Of a stretch of 64,000 nt of DNA, positions 36,625 to 45,550 are shown in pieces (within the stretch, counting starts at the first letter, position 1; each line of letters begins with the position of its first letter). This DNA comes from JAVDCA01 sp035293985 (GTDB taxonomy: Bacteria > Pseudomonadota > Alphaproteobacteria > Rhizobiales > Xanthobacteraceae). The notes beneath the pieces were generated by a model that did no database searches, had not been told where the DNA came from, and saw only the letters and a program-made list of their open reading frames with translations. The DNA lies in the NCBI GenBank assembly GCA_035293985.1, contig DATGLS010000007.1, positions 119,716 to 183,715 of the forward strand, read 5' to 3'. The translations under genes were made by a program, and so were the position numbers.

Positions 36625-37845
36625 ATGCCACAAGCCGCCGAGAAGCGTTCCGATCAGCCGGCGCGCGCCAAGCCGTCCGCCGAGTTCGATTGGGAGGACC
36701 CGCTCGACCTCGAGGGCCAGCTCAGCGAAGAAGAGCGCATGGTGCGCGACACCGCGCGCGGCTATGCGCAGGACAAGCTGATGCCCCGCGTGCTCACCGC
36801 CTATCGTGAGGAGCGCTTCGACCGCGAGATCTTCAACGAGATGGGCGCGCTCGGCCTGATCGGGTCGACCATTCCGGAGGAGTACGGCGGCGCCGGCCTC
36901 GGCTACGTCGCCTATGGGCTGATCGCGCGCGAGGTCGAGCGGGTCGATTCAGGGTACCGCTCGGCGATGTCGGTCCAGTCCTCGCTGGTCATGTACCCGA
37001 TCCACGCCTACGGCTCGGAGGCGCAGCGGCGGAAATTCCTGCCCAAGCTTGCGACCGGCGAGCTCGTCGGCTGCTTCGGGCTGACCGAGCCCGACTACGG
37101 CTCCGATCCGGGCTCGATGGCGACGCGGGCCGTGAAGGCGCCGGGCGGCTTCCGGCTCAACGGCGCCAAGATGTGGATCACCAACTCGCCGGTCGCCGAT
37201 GTCGCGGTCGTGTGGGCGAAGCTCGACGACGTCATCCGCGGCTTCATCGTCGAGCGCGGCACCAAGGGGTTCTCCACGCCCAAGATCGAGGGCAAGCTGT
37301 CGCTGCGCGCCTCGACCACCGGCGAGATCGTGCTCGAGGATGCGTTCGTGCCGGAAGAGAGCCTCTTGCCCAGCGCGAAGGGCCTCGCCGGCCCGTTCGG
37401 CTGCCTCAACAATGCGCGCTACGGCATCGCCTGGGGCGCGATGGGCGCGGCTGAGTTCTGCTGGCATCGCGCGCGGCAATACGTGCTCGACCGCAAGCAG
37501 TTCGGCCGCCCGCTCGCGGCGAACCAGCTGATCCAGAAGAAGCTCGCCGACATGCAGACCGAGATCGCGCTCGGCCTCTCCGGCGCGCTCGCGCTCGGTC
37601 GCATGCTCGAAGCCGGCAAGGCAGCGCCGCCCTCGGTGTCGCTGATGAAGCGCAACAACTGCGGCAAGGCGCTCGACATCGCCCGCCTCGCGCGCGACAT
37701 GCACGGCGGCAATGGCATCGCGGACGAATTTCATGTGATGCGCGTGCTGTCGAACCTCGAGACGGTGAATACCTACGAGGGCACGCACGACATCCACGCG
37801 CTGATCCTCGGCCGCGCGCAGACCGGGATCCAGGCGTTCTTCTAG
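36625..37845 (+). CDS. gcdH: Glutaryl-CoA dehydrogenase (acyl-CoA dehydrogenase family)
   Basis: 406 residues from ATG 36625 with CAGGAG upstream. FAD flavoenzyme that oxidises and decarboxylates glutaryl-CoA to crotonyl-CoA in lysine, tryptophan and aromatic-acid breakdown. Diagnostic: FGLTEPDYGSDPGSMATRA, WITNSPVADVAVVWAKL, GKLSLRASTTGEI, RQFG-type KQFGRPLAANQLIQKKLADM and the catalytic Glu in VNTYEGTHDIHALILG. The spelling of these motifs separates it from short-chain acyl-CoA dehydrogenases. Confidence 0.92.
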   Translation: MPQAAEKRSDQPARAKPSAEFDWEDPLDLEGQLSEEERMVRDTARGYAQDKLMPRVLTAYREERFDREIFNEMGALGLIGSTIPEEYGGAGLGYVAYGLIAREVERVDSGYRSAMSVQSSLVMYPIHAYGSEAQRRKFLPKLATGELVGCFGLTEPDYGSDPGSMATRAVKAPGGFRLNGAKMWITNSPVADVAVVWAKLDDVIRGFIVERGTKGFSTPKIEGKLSLRASTTGEIVLEDAFVPEESLLPSAKGLAGPFGCLNNARYGIAWGAMGAAEFCWHRARQYVLDRKQFGRPLAANQLIQKKLADMQTEIALGLSGALALGRMLEAGKAAPPSVSLMKRNNCGKALDIARLARDMHGGNGIADEFHVMRVLSNLETVNTYEGTHDIHALILGRAQTGIQAFF

Positions 37846-37868
37846 TCTAACGCCACGCGAGGCGTTCT

Positions 37869-38000
37869 ATCGCCCTCTCTCCCGCGCGGTGGTCGCGCGG
37901 TGGGGAGGGGCTCTCGCCATACGCAATCCGCCTGCCGCTTGCCCCCTCATGCGCGCCTCAACGCGAATTCCTCCCTTGCAGCGGGGGAGGGGCAGCGGAG
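37869..38000. repeat. Palindromic intergenic repeats, CCCTCTC type
   Basis: Complementary pyrimidine- and purine-rich arms (CCCTCTCTCCCGCGCG, 37871-37886; GTGGGGAGGGGC, 37899-37912) followed by a second purine-rich block GCGGGGGAGGGG. A short hairpin AACGCC-ACGCGA-GGCGTT at 37849-37866 may act as a terminator for gcdH. Related to the block at 47981-48113. Confidence 0.4.
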
Positions 38001-39311
38001 CTACCCGCGTTCCTTGCCTTCGATGACGGCGAACTTGCGTCCCGCTGTCTCCGGCAGCAGCAGCGCGAACACCAGGCACAGCACGGCGCCCGCGACTCCG
38101 AACATCATCGCAGTGAACAGGTCGCGGAAATAGCCGGCGAGCAGCGGAACGATATAGGGCATCGCGCTGCCCACGAGACGGCCGGCCGTGAATGTGGATG
38201 ACGCGCCGGTGGAGCGCAGCTCGACTGGAAACAATTCCGAATACCACGGCCCGAGGATGCCGAAGGTGCCTTGGCCGAGCGCCCACAGCATGTAGCACCA
38301 GAACAGCGGCCAGCCGATCACCGAGCCCGCATAGGTCGTGCGCCCGGCCAGCATGAAGGCCACGAAGCCCGCGACGGAAATGAGGCTTGCGCCGACGATC
38401 GCGTATTTGCGCCCGATCCGGTCGCTCGCATAGCCGGCGGCGAGCAGGCCGGTCGCCGAGAAGGCCGAGAAGATCAGCGTCGCCGTGCGCAGCACGCCCG
38501 GATTGGCGTGCAAATCGCGCAACATCAGGGTCGGGATGAAGAACGTGATGGCCTGATAGTTGATCACCGCGGCCCCGCACATCAGCGTGCCGAGGATGAA
38601 GTATTTGAGCGAGGCGCCGCGGAAGATCTCGACGATCGACCAGCGCCCGGCGCGCTTTTCCGGCGGCAGTTGGCCCGATTTGCGCAAGCGCTCGTACTCG
38701 CTCCACAGCCGCGATTCCGGCATCTTCGCGCGGATGAAGATCATCAGCACGACCGGCAGCCCGCCGACCAGAAAGCCCGCGCGCCACGCCTTGTCCGGGC
38801 TCAGGTGGGTCAACGCATAGGTGGCGACCAGCACCGCAAATGCGGTGCCGGCCGCCGACATCGCCTGCACCACGCACGAGCCGAGCCCGCGGCCGTGGCT
38901 GCGCCAGACCTCGTTGAGCAGCACCATCCCGGCGCCCCACTCGCCGCCCACGCCGATGCCGGTGATGATGCGGAACCACATGATCGAGCCGAAGTTCCAG
39001 GCAAAGGCGGACAGCACCGAGCCGGCCGCCAGCAACGCGAGACTTATCAGCAGGGCATTCTTGCGGCCGATCAGATCACCGAGCCAGCCGATCGCGATGC
39101 CGCCGACCACAGAGGCCGTGAGCGTCATCGCGCCGACGAGCCCGACCTGCGGCAAGGTCATTCCGAGCGACGTCTGGATCTGCGTCAGCAGGAACGTCAT
39201 GATGATCAGATTGTAGAAATCGAAGCCGTAACCGAAGATCGCCGACGCCGCGATGAACCTGCGCTCGCGCGGCGTGTACGTCTCCTCGGCGGTCGATGCG
39301 TCGGTCGGCAT
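38001..39311 (-). CDS. MFS transporter, AAHS/sugar-type
   Basis: 436 residues from ATG 39311. Twelve hydrophobic segments with motif A twice: GWLGDLIGRKNALL after helix 2 and GYASDRIGRKYAIV after helix 8. The N-terminal FGYGFDFYNLIIMTFLLTQI with Asp in helix 1 is typical of aromatic-acid:H+ symporters and metabolite:H+ symporters. Proton-driven uptake of an organic acid is likely. It runs divergently from mtnA. Confidence 0.88.
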   Translation of the reverse strand: MPTDASTAEETYTPRERRFIAASAIFGYGFDFYNLIIMTFLLTQIQTSLGMTLPQVGLVGAMTLTASVVGGIAIGWLGDLIGRKNALLISLALLAAGSVLSAFAWNFGSIMWFRIITGIGVGGEWGAGMVLLNEVWRSHGRGLGSCVVQAMSAAGTAFAVLVATYALTHLSPDKAWRAGFLVGGLPVVLMIFIRAKMPESRLWSEYERLRKSGQLPPEKRAGRWSIVEIFRGASLKYFILGTLMCGAAVINYQAITFFIPTLMLRDLHANPGVLRTATLIFSAFSATGLLAAGYASDRIGRKYAIVGASLISVAGFVAFMLAGRTTYAGSVIGWPLFWCYMLWALGQGTFGILGPWYSELFPVELRSTGASSTFTAGRLVGSAMPYIVPLLAGYFRDLFTAMMFGVAGAVLCLVFALLLPETAGRKFAVIEGKERG

Positions 39312-39466
39312 GGCGCTTTTGCCCCGCTGACAGGTTGGCCAGCTCCCAGATGCGCCGGCGCGTGGTTCCTGTACCTGTGGAAGATCACTATAGACAGGCG
39401 GTCGCGCGAACCGCAAAGCCTTGTGCGATCCCGTATGCGCGTCGTATGGCGATGGCAGGAGAGCGC

Positions 39467-40585
39467 ATGAAAATCGACGGCAAGCCCTGGCGCACCATCT
39501 GGGTAGAGGCGGACGGCTGGTCGGTCGGCGTGATCGACCAGACCAAGCTGCCGCATCGCTTCGAGACCAGGCGCCTTGTCTCGCTCGCGGACGCGGCTGC
39601 GGCGATCTCGACCATGGTGATCCGCGGCGCCCCACTGATCGGTGCGACCGCCGCCTATGGCATGTGCCTCGCGCTGCGCGATGATGCTTCCGACGAAGGC
39701 ATCGAGCGCGCTTATGCGACGCTGCTCGCGACGCGGCCGACCGCGGTCAACCTGCGCTGGGCGCTCGACGAGATGATGGCGGCGGTGCGCAATCGCCCGC
39801 GCGCGGAGCGCGTCGCCGCGGCTTACGCGCGCGCCGCCGAAATTGCCGAGGAGGACGTCGCGATCAACCGCGCGATCGGCCGGCACGGCGCCGAGCTGAT
39901 CAAGGCGATCGCGGCGGACAAGAAGCCGGGCGAGCCCGTCAACGTGCTCACCCATTGCAATGCCGGCTGGCTCGCCACCGTCGACGTCGGCACCGCGCTC
40001 GCGCCGGTCTTTACGGCGCACGACGCGGGCGTGCCAGTCCATGTCTGGGTCGACGAGACGCGCCCGCGCAACCAGGGCTCTTCGCTCACCGCCTGGGAGC
40101 TCAACCATCACGGCGTGCCGCACCGTGTGATCGCCGACAACACCGGCGGCCACCTGATGCAGCACGGGCGCGTCGACATGGCGATCGTCGGCGCCGACCG
40201 CGTTGCTGCCAACGGCGACGTGTGCAACAAGATCGGCACCTATCTCAAGGCGCTCGCGGCGCACGACAACGGCGTGCCGTTCTATATCGGCCTGCCGTCG
40301 CCGACGATCGACTTCAAGATCGCGCAAGGCTGCGACATTCCGATCGAGGAGCGCTCGCCCGACGAGGTTGCGACCATCGCGGGCGAGACCGCCGACGGCC
40401 GCATCGAGACCGTGCGGGTGATCCCGAAAGGCTCGCCCGTCGCCAACTACGCCTTCGACGTGACGCCCGCGCGCCTCGTCACCGGTCTCATCACCGAGCG
40501 CGGCGTGATCGCGCCCAACCGCGACGCGCTGGCACGCGCGTTTCCCGAGCGCGCGGCGCCGCTGCCGGAAAAGGCGGCCGAATGA
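39467..40585 (+). CDS. mtnA: S-methyl-5-thioribose-1-phosphate isomerase
   Basis: 372 residues from ATG 39467; AGGAGA lies 5 nt upstream, favouring it over ATG 39446/39452. Converts methylthioribose-1-phosphate to methylthioribulose-1-phosphate in methionine salvage. Motifs: TMVIRGAPLIGATAAYG, active-site Cys in VLTHCNAGWLATVD, and Asp in IVGADRVAANGDVCNKIGTY. No other mtn genes are nearby. Its stop overlaps the mmcB start. Confidence 0.95.
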   Translation: MKIDGKPWRTIWVEADGWSVGVIDQTKLPHRFETRRLVSLADAAAAISTMVIRGAPLIGATAAYGMCLALRDDASDEGIERAYATLLATRPTAVNLRWALDEMMAAVRNRPRAERVAAAYARAAEIAEEDVAINRAIGRHGAELIKAIAADKKPGEPVNVLTHCNAGWLATVDVGTALAPVFTAHDAGVPVHVWVDETRPRNQGSSLTAWELNHHGVPHRVIADNTGGHLMQHGRVDMAIVGADRVAANGDVCNKIGTYLKALAAHDNGVPFYIGLPSPTIDFKIAQGCDIPIEERSPDEVATIAGETADGRIETVRVIPKGSPVANYAFDVTPARLVTGLITERGVIAPNRDALARAFPERAAPLPEKAAE

Positions 40586-41064
40586 GCCTCGTCGCCGATC
40601 CGCCGATTGTCTCAGCTGACGGCCGCCAGTCGCCGACCGCGCTCGCGGTCGCGCGCGGCACCCAGCGCCTGCTCGTGGCGCACGGCATGGCCTGCGTCGC
40701 CGAGCTGCCGCTCGCCTCGGGCCGCCGCGCCGATCTCGTCGCATTGCGCCACGACGGCGAGCTCTGGATCGTCGAGATCAAGTCGTCGATCGCCGATTTC
40801 CGCGTCGACCAGAAATGGCCGGACTACCGGACGCACTGCGACCGGCTCTTTTTCGCCACCGCCGTGCACGTGCCGTCCGACATCTTTCCCATGGAGGCCG
40901 GCCTGATCATCGCTGACGCCTATGGCGCCGAGCTCATCCGCGAGGCGCCCGAGCACCGCCTGCATGCGGCGACACGCCGCAGCATGATGCTGGCCTTCGC
41001 CCACGCCGCCGCGCGCCGTTTGCAGGCGCTGCATGACCCGACAGGGCCGTATGGGGAGGGATGA
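40582..41064 (+). CDS. mmcB: MmcB family DNA repair protein
   Basis: 160 residues from ATG 40582, translationally coupled to mtnA (ATGA overlap). Short nuclease-like fold: DLVALRHDGELWIVEIKSSI with the PD-(D/E)xK-like core, DFRVDQKWPDYRTHCDRLFF, and PSDIFPMEAGLIIADAYGAE. MmcB is an alphaproteobacterial SOS-associated protein linked to mitomycin C resistance in Caulobacter. The assignment is by motif recognition. Confidence 0.87.
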   Translation: MSLVADPPIVSADGRQSPTALAVARGTQRLLVAHGMACVAELPLASGRRADLVALRHDGELWIVEIKSSIADFRVDQKWPDYRTHCDRLFFATAVHVPSDIFPMEAGLIIADAYGAELIREAPEHRLHAATRRSMMLAFAHAAARRLQALHDPTGPYGEG

Positions 41065-41104
41065 TTTCTTCACCCTCCCCTGCCCCTGCAGGGAGGGGAA
41101 GAAA
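41065..41104. terminator. Bidirectional terminator between mmcB and actR
   Basis: TTTCTTC (41065-41071) pairs with GAAGAAA (41098-41104); a bulged A follows, then CCCTCCC (73-79) pairs with GGGAGGG (91-97). The T-rich and A-rich flanks give a T-run on either strand. It separates two convergent genes. Confidence 0.7.
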
Positions 41105-41107
41105 AGT

Positions 41108-41662
41108 TCACTTCGGCGCGCGCTTCGCCAGGATCCGCTGCAGGGTGCGGCGGTGCATGTTGAGCCGCCGCGCCGTCTCCGACACGTTGCGGCCGCACAG
41201 CTCGTAGATGCGCTGGATGTGCTCCCAGCGCACGCGGTCGGCGGACATCGGATTTTCCGGCGGATCGGGCTTGCGGCCCTCGAGCGCGAGTAGCGCTGCC
41301 GCGACCTCGTCGGCGTCGGCCGGCTTGGAAAGATAGTCGAAAGCGCCCATTTTCACGGCCGTCACGGCCGTTGCGATATTGCCGTAGCCGGTGAGCACGA
41401 TCCCGCGCGCGTCGGGCCGCCGCTTTTTCAGTGCCGAGATCACGTCGAGCCCGGTGCCGTCACCGAGCCGCATGTCGACCACCGCGAACGCGGGCGAGAC
41501 CTTGTCGACCTGGCTCAGGCCTTCTGCCACCGTCTCCGCGATGGTGACCGCGAAGCCGCGGCCCTCCATGGCGCGGGCGAGCCGCTGCAGGAAGGATTTG
41601 TCGTCTTCGACGATGAGCAGCGAGCGGTCGCCCTGGGGCGCGACTGCGGTGAGTTCCGTCAT
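41108..41662 (-). CDS. actR: Response regulator ActR/RegA/PrrA
   Basis: 184 residues from ATG 41662, with AAAGG upstream; ATG 41704 is in frame. Receiver domain (SLLIVEDDKSFLQRLARAME, phosphoacceptor Asp in FAVVDMRLGDGTGLD, conserved Lys in DYLSKPAD) followed by a short Fis-type helix-turn-helix NVSETARRLNMHRRTLQRIL. This is the RegA layout, regulating redox-dependent genes such as respiration, nitrogen and carbon fixation. Downstream of its kinase. Confidence 0.94.
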   Translation of the reverse strand: MTELTAVAPQGDRSLLIVEDDKSFLQRLARAMEGRGFAVTIAETVAEGLSQVDKVSPAFAVVDMRLGDGTGLDVISALKKRRPDARGIVLTGYGNIATAVTAVKMGAFDYLSKPADADEVAAALLALEGRKPDPPENPMSADRVRWEHIQRIYELCGRNVSETARRLNMHRRTLQRILAKRAPK

Positions 41663-41829
41663 CGGGGATGCCTTTGTGGGCGTGCCATATTCGATACTAG
41701 CCATTGCGAATGCTCCCGCCAATTGCATCGCCACCTGAACACCATATGGACCGTCCGCATGGTGAACGCCAGATCCGGACGAATTGTCCGAGCGAATTGA
41801 TAGTGGCCGGAACGTAGTCTCACCCGCGA

Positions 41830-43152
41830 CTATGCTGCAGCGCCCACCAGCGGCCGCTCGAAATCGGCGCGACCCCAGCGCACCTTCACGATGGCGCCGC
41901 GCTGGGGAAACTGCCGGTTCTCCAACGCGAGCTTGGCGCCCGAGCGCTCGAGCAGCGTCTTGGCGATGAAGAAGCCTAAGCCGAGGCCGGGGTTCTCGTT
42001 GGCGGCGCGCTGGCGACGGCGGCGGCCGGTGACGAAAGGCTCGCCCATGCGGTCCATGATCTCGGGCGGAAAGCCCGGACCATCGTCGTTGATCGTGACC
42101 CGAACCTCGTCGCCACTCCACTCCGCGTCGATCTCGACCCGCTCGCGGGCGAAATCGATCGCGTTTTCGACCAGGTTGCCGAGCCCGTACATGATCGCTG
42201 GGTTGCGTGCCACTTCCGGCTCGTCGCCGGCGTCCTTGGGCATTCCGACCGCGATGTCGACGCCGAAATTGCGATGTGGCGCCACCACCTCCTCGAGCAG
42301 GGCGGAGAGCTTCATGCGCTCGAACGGCTCGCCGGCGGGGGGTAGTTGGCTGAGGCGGCCGAGAATATCCCCGCAGCGCTGCGCCTGCTCGCGCAGCAGC
42401 TTGACGTCCTCCGCGTGTGGCGAGTTGGGGCCGAGCGCCTTCTGCAGCTCGCGCGCCACCAGCGCGATGGTGGAGAGCGGCGTGCCGAGCTCGTGCGCGG
42501 CCGCGGCCGCGAGCCCGTCGAGCTGGATCAGGTGCTGCTCGCGCGAGAGCACGATCTCGGTCGCCGCCAGCGCCTCGGCGAGCTGGCGCGACTCGCCGAG
42601 GACCTGCCACGCATAGACACTGATGTAGCCGATGCACAGGAGCAGCGCGACCCAGATGCCGACCATGTAGTGCTGCGGCAGCTCCTGCGCCTCCTCGCTC
42701 GGCGCCCACGGCAGCGGGTTGTGCCAGAACATCAGCAGGGTCGCACACGCAATTGCAAATGCAGCGAGCATCAGCGTCATGCGCGCCGGCAGCGCCGTCG
42801 CCGAGATCAGCACCGGCCCGAGAAACAGGAACGCGAACGGGTTCTCGAGCCCGCCGGTCAGAAACAAGAGCACCGCGAGCTCGGCGATGTCGACCGCGAG
42901 CAGCCAGGCGCTGCGGTCGGGCTCGAGCCGCGCGCTGCCGCGAAAGCGCAGCCGCAGCGCGACGTTGAGCCAGGCATAGAGGCCGATCACCGCGAGGCAG
43001 GGCCACAGCGGCAGCACGTAGTCGAAGCCGTCATTGACGATCAGCACCGCCGCGGTCTGGCCGAACACCGCGAGCCAGCGCAGGCGGATGAGCGTGTCGA
43101 GCCGCACGTTGCGCAGCGGATAGTCTGTGAAGCTCGGCGCGTCGGTCGACAT
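41830..43152 (-). CDS. actS: Redox-sensing histidine kinase ActS/RegB/PrrB
   Basis: 440 residues. Six membrane helices in the first ~175 residues, with the quinone-sensing heptapeptide GGLENPF. The H-box AAAAHELGTPLSTIALVARE, the redox Cys in QRCGDILGRL (equivalent to RegB Cys265), N box LVENAIDF, and GLGLGFFIAK are present. It phosphorylates ActR, whose gene starts 167 nt downstream; inhibited by oxidised quinone and by oxidation of the Cys in characterised homologues. Confidence 0.95.
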   Translation of the reverse strand: MSTDAPSFTDYPLRNVRLDTLIRLRWLAVFGQTAAVLIVNDGFDYVLPLWPCLAVIGLYAWLNVALRLRFRGSARLEPDRSAWLLAVDIAELAVLLFLTGGLENPFAFLFLGPVLISATALPARMTLMLAAFAIACATLLMFWHNPLPWAPSEEAQELPQHYMVGIWVALLLCIGYISVYAWQVLGESRQLAEALAATEIVLSREQHLIQLDGLAAAAAHELGTPLSTIALVARELQKALGPNSPHAEDVKLLREQAQRCGDILGRLSQLPPAGEPFERMKLSALLEEVVAPHRNFGVDIAVGMPKDAGDEPEVARNPAIMYGLGNLVENAIDFARERVEIDAEWSGDEVRVTINDDGPGFPPEIMDRMGEPFVTGRRRRQRAANENPGLGLGFFIAKTLLERSGAKLALENRQFPQRGAIVKVRWGRADFERPLVGAAA

Positions 43153-43206
43153 GGCGTGATAATAGATGAAAACGCCGCGCGATGCGGCGGCGTTCCGTCG
43201 CGGGTT

Positions 43207-43285
43207 GTAGCCCGCATGGAGCGAAGCGGAATGCGGGAGAGCCTTTCCCCGGATTACGGCGCTGACGCGCCTCCATCCGGGCTAC
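43207..43285. repeat. Palindromic intergenic repeat, GTAGCCCGCATGGA type
   Basis: Starts GTAGCCCGCATGGAGCGAAG and ends CTCCATCCGGGCTAC, the termini being near-inverted. Related copies or fragments lie at 57743-57782 and 63839-63875. It supplies the stop codon of the neighbouring ABC ATPase gene. Confidence 0.7.
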
Positions 43286-44385
43286 TCGGCCCGCGCTGCG
43301 CCCGTATCGCGATAGGCCCACAGCGCCTCGCGCGGCAGCGTCACCGGGGCGGTGGTGCCGACCTGATGACGCGCGGCAGTGCCCAATTCCAGCACCTCGA
43401 GGCGGCGCCCGAACAGGTCGATGTCGTAGGCGGTCTGGGTTCCCTGATAGCGCCGCTCGACCACGCGCGCCTCGAAGCTGTTGGCGCCGTTCGCCGTACC
43501 GAGCGCGATGTTCTCCGGCCGCAACGCGATGCGCACCGCGTCGCCCGGCGCGAGCGGATGCAGCAGCGCGGCCTCGGCGCGCTGGCCGCCGCCGAGATCG
43601 ACGGTGCCGAACTCGCCGTCGCGCGCGATCAGCCTGCCGGCGAGCTCGTTCGAGGCGCCGGTGAAGTTGGCGACGAAGAGATCCGCGGGCCGGTTGTAGA
43701 TCTCGTTCGGCGGCGCCATCTGCAGGAGCTTGCCGTCGCGCATCACGCCGACCCGGTCGCCCAGCACCACGGCCTCCGACTGGTCGTGCGTCACATAGAG
43801 TGCGGTCATGCCGGTCGCCTTGAGAATGCGGCGCAGGTCGTCGCGCAGGCGCAGGCGCAGCTTGGCATCGAGGTTCGACAGCGGCTCGTCGAGCAGCAGC
43901 AGGTGCGGCCGATAGACCAGGCTGCGCGCAAGCGCGACGCGCTGCATCTGCCCACCCGAGAGCGACACCACCGGCCGGTTGGCATATTCGTGCAGCCCGA
44001 CGAGATCGAGCGCTTCGGCGACCTGCTTATCGGCATCGGCGCGGCGCACGCCGCGGGCCTTGAGCGGATAGCGCACGTTCTGCGCCACCGTCATGTGCGG
44101 CCACACCGCGTACGACTGAAACACCATGCCGATGCCGCGCCGGCGCGCCGGCACCATGACGGCGTCCGCCGGCGACGACACGGTGCGCCCGCCGATCGCG
44201 ATCGACCCATCGGTCGGATGCTCGAGCCCGGCGACGCAGCGCAGCGTGGTGGTCTTGCCGCAGCCCGACGGGCCGAGCAGCACCACGATCTCGCCCGGCG
44301 GCACCGTGAAGGTGACGCCGTCCACCGCCCGATGCCCGGTGGCGAACGCCTTGACCAGATCGCGAACTTCGAGCGTTGCGGCCAC
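43282..44385 (-). CDS. ABC importer ATPase, iron(III)/polyamine type
   Basis: 367 residues: Walker A LLGPSGCGKTTTLRCVAG, Q-loop MVFQSYAVWPHMTVAQNV, signature LSGGQMQRVALARSL, Walker B LLLLDEPLSNLDAKL, H-loop LYVTHDQSEAVVLGD, then a C-terminal TOBE domain (IALRPENIAL). Domain layout is that of FbpC/PotA. Genes for the binding protein and the permease follow divergence-free on the same strand upstream. Its TAG lies in the palindromic repeat described beside it. Confidence 0.93.
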   Translation of the reverse strand: MAATLEVRDLVKAFATGHRAVDGVTFTVPPGEIVVLLGPSGCGKTTTLRCVAGLEHPTDGSIAIGGRTVSSPADAVMVPARRRGIGMVFQSYAVWPHMTVAQNVRYPLKARGVRRADADKQVAEALDLVGLHEYANRPVVSLSGGQMQRVALARSLVYRPHLLLLDEPLSNLDAKLRLRLRDDLRRILKATGMTALYVTHDQSEAVVLGDRVGVMRDGKLLQMAPPNEIYNRPADLFVANFTGASNELAGRLIARDGEFGTVDLGGGQRAEAALLHPLAPGDAVRIALRPENIALGTANGANSFEARVVERRYQGTQTAYDIDLFGRRLEVLELGTAARHQVGTTAPVTLPREALWAYRDTGAARAE

Positions 44386-44401
44386 GTCGTCTTTCCTCTT
44401 G

Positions 44402-44485
44402 CGTCATGCCCGGGCTTGTCGCGGGCATCCACGTATTTTCTTTCGCGGCAAGACGTGGATGGCCCGGCCGAGCCCGGCCGTGACG
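44402..44485. repeat. Palindromic intergenic repeat, GTCATGCCCGGGCTTGTC type
   Basis: CGTCATGCCCGGGCTTGTCG and GGATGGCCCGGCCGAGC with a trailing CCGGCCGTGACG form an imperfect dyad; ATCCACGT and ACGTGGAT pair exactly inside. A related copy lies at 52279-52400. Confidence 0.65.
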
Positions 44486-44492
44486 ATGTGCG

Positions 44493-45527
44493 TTACTGCC
44501 GATAGTTGTAAATCTTGTTCCAGTCCTCGACCCACTGCTTGTGCAGGGCGACGTACTGCTTCATCTCCGGCACCCACAGCTTCACTTTGTCCGGATCGAA
44601 GCCCTTCGGATAGAACGGCGCCTTCTTGAGCGAGGTCAGGTTGCCCTGCCGCTTGATCATGAAGGTCTGCCCTTCGACCGACATGCACCAGTTGAGGAAG
44701 AGCTTCGCCGCGTTCGGATGCGCGGCCGTCTTCGGCACGCCGCTCGCATACGGGTTCACGGGCGCGCCCTCCGGCCCGAAGATCATCTCGACCGGAGCGC
44801 CGTCGCGCTGCTTCGGGAAGATCGCGTTGTAGAGGATCGGGCCCATGTTCACTTCGCCGCGCACGATCGCGTCGGCCATCGGGGCGCCGGAGGGATAAAG
44901 CACCGGGTTGGTCGCGGCCTGCTTCTTCCAGTAATCCTCGCCCAGCACCTGGCGCTCGAACATGATGCGGGTCCAGGTGGTGCCGCCGGAGGCGGCGATC
45001 ACCTGGCCGATCTGCTTGTTGCCGTATTCCGGCTTGGTCAGATCCATCCAGGTCTGCGGCGGCTTCTGCACCAGCGCCGAGTTGTAGGCGATCGACCACA
45101 CCAGGGTGACGCGCGGCCACAGCTTGGGCGAGATCATCACGTCGGTGCGGTAGTCGGCGGCGTTCGGCGGCGCGTAGTCCTGGAAGAGGTCGACGAGGTC
45201 GCTCATCAGCGCGCGATCGGAATGGTCGATCACGTCGGCGGAGAGCTTGTTCGCGGCGGCTTCGGTCTTCACCCGCGTGATCAGCTGGCCGCCCGGCGCG
45301 CGCACCATCTCGACCTTGATCTCGGGGAAGCGCTTGTTGAAGGCGTTGATCACCTCCTGCTCGACCTCGGCGAAATTCGCCGTGTAGTAGACCATCCGGC
45401 CTTCCTTCTTCGCCGCCGCGATCAGCTCGGCCGAGCCGAACTCGCCGTCCGCGAGCGCGCGCGTCGCCAGCGCCGGCATCGCCATGAGCGCGGCGCCGCC
45501 TTTGAGGATCGATCTGCGAGTGGTCAT
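44493..45527 (-). CDS. ABC importer extracellular solute-binding protein
   Basis: 344 residues from ATG 45527, with GGGAG upstream. Tat-like signal TTRRSILKGGAALMAMPALA. Mature protein has the iron/thiamine-type binding fold: ELIAAAKKEGRMVYYTANFA, FPEIKVEMVRAPGGQLITRV, TLVWSIAYNSALV, ASGVPKTAAHPNAAKLFLN and WCMSVEGQTFM. Similar to FbpA/AfuA class. It delivers a metal ion or 2-aminoethylphosphonate-like ligand to the permease at 45551. Confidence 0.92.
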   Translation of the reverse strand: MTTRRSILKGGAALMAMPALATRALADGEFGSAELIAAAKKEGRMVYYTANFAEVEQEVINAFNKRFPEIKVEMVRAPGGQLITRVKTEAAANKLSADVIDHSDRALMSDLVDLFQDYAPPNAADYRTDVMISPKLWPRVTLVWSIAYNSALVQKPPQTWMDLTKPEYGNKQIGQVIAASGGTTWTRIMFERQVLGEDYWKKQAATNPVLYPSGAPMADAIVRGEVNMGPILYNAIFPKQRDGAPVEMIFGPEGAPVNPYASGVPKTAAHPNAAKLFLNWCMSVEGQTFMIKRQGNLTSLKKAPFYPKGFDPDKVKLWVPEMKQYVALHKQWVEDWNKIYNYRQ

Positions 45528-45550
45528 GTCGTCTCCCTTACGTCGGTTCG

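Noticed and set aside
42346..44505. 719-codon plus-strand open frame
   Set aside because: Antisense to actS and the ABC ATPase; only charged low complexity.
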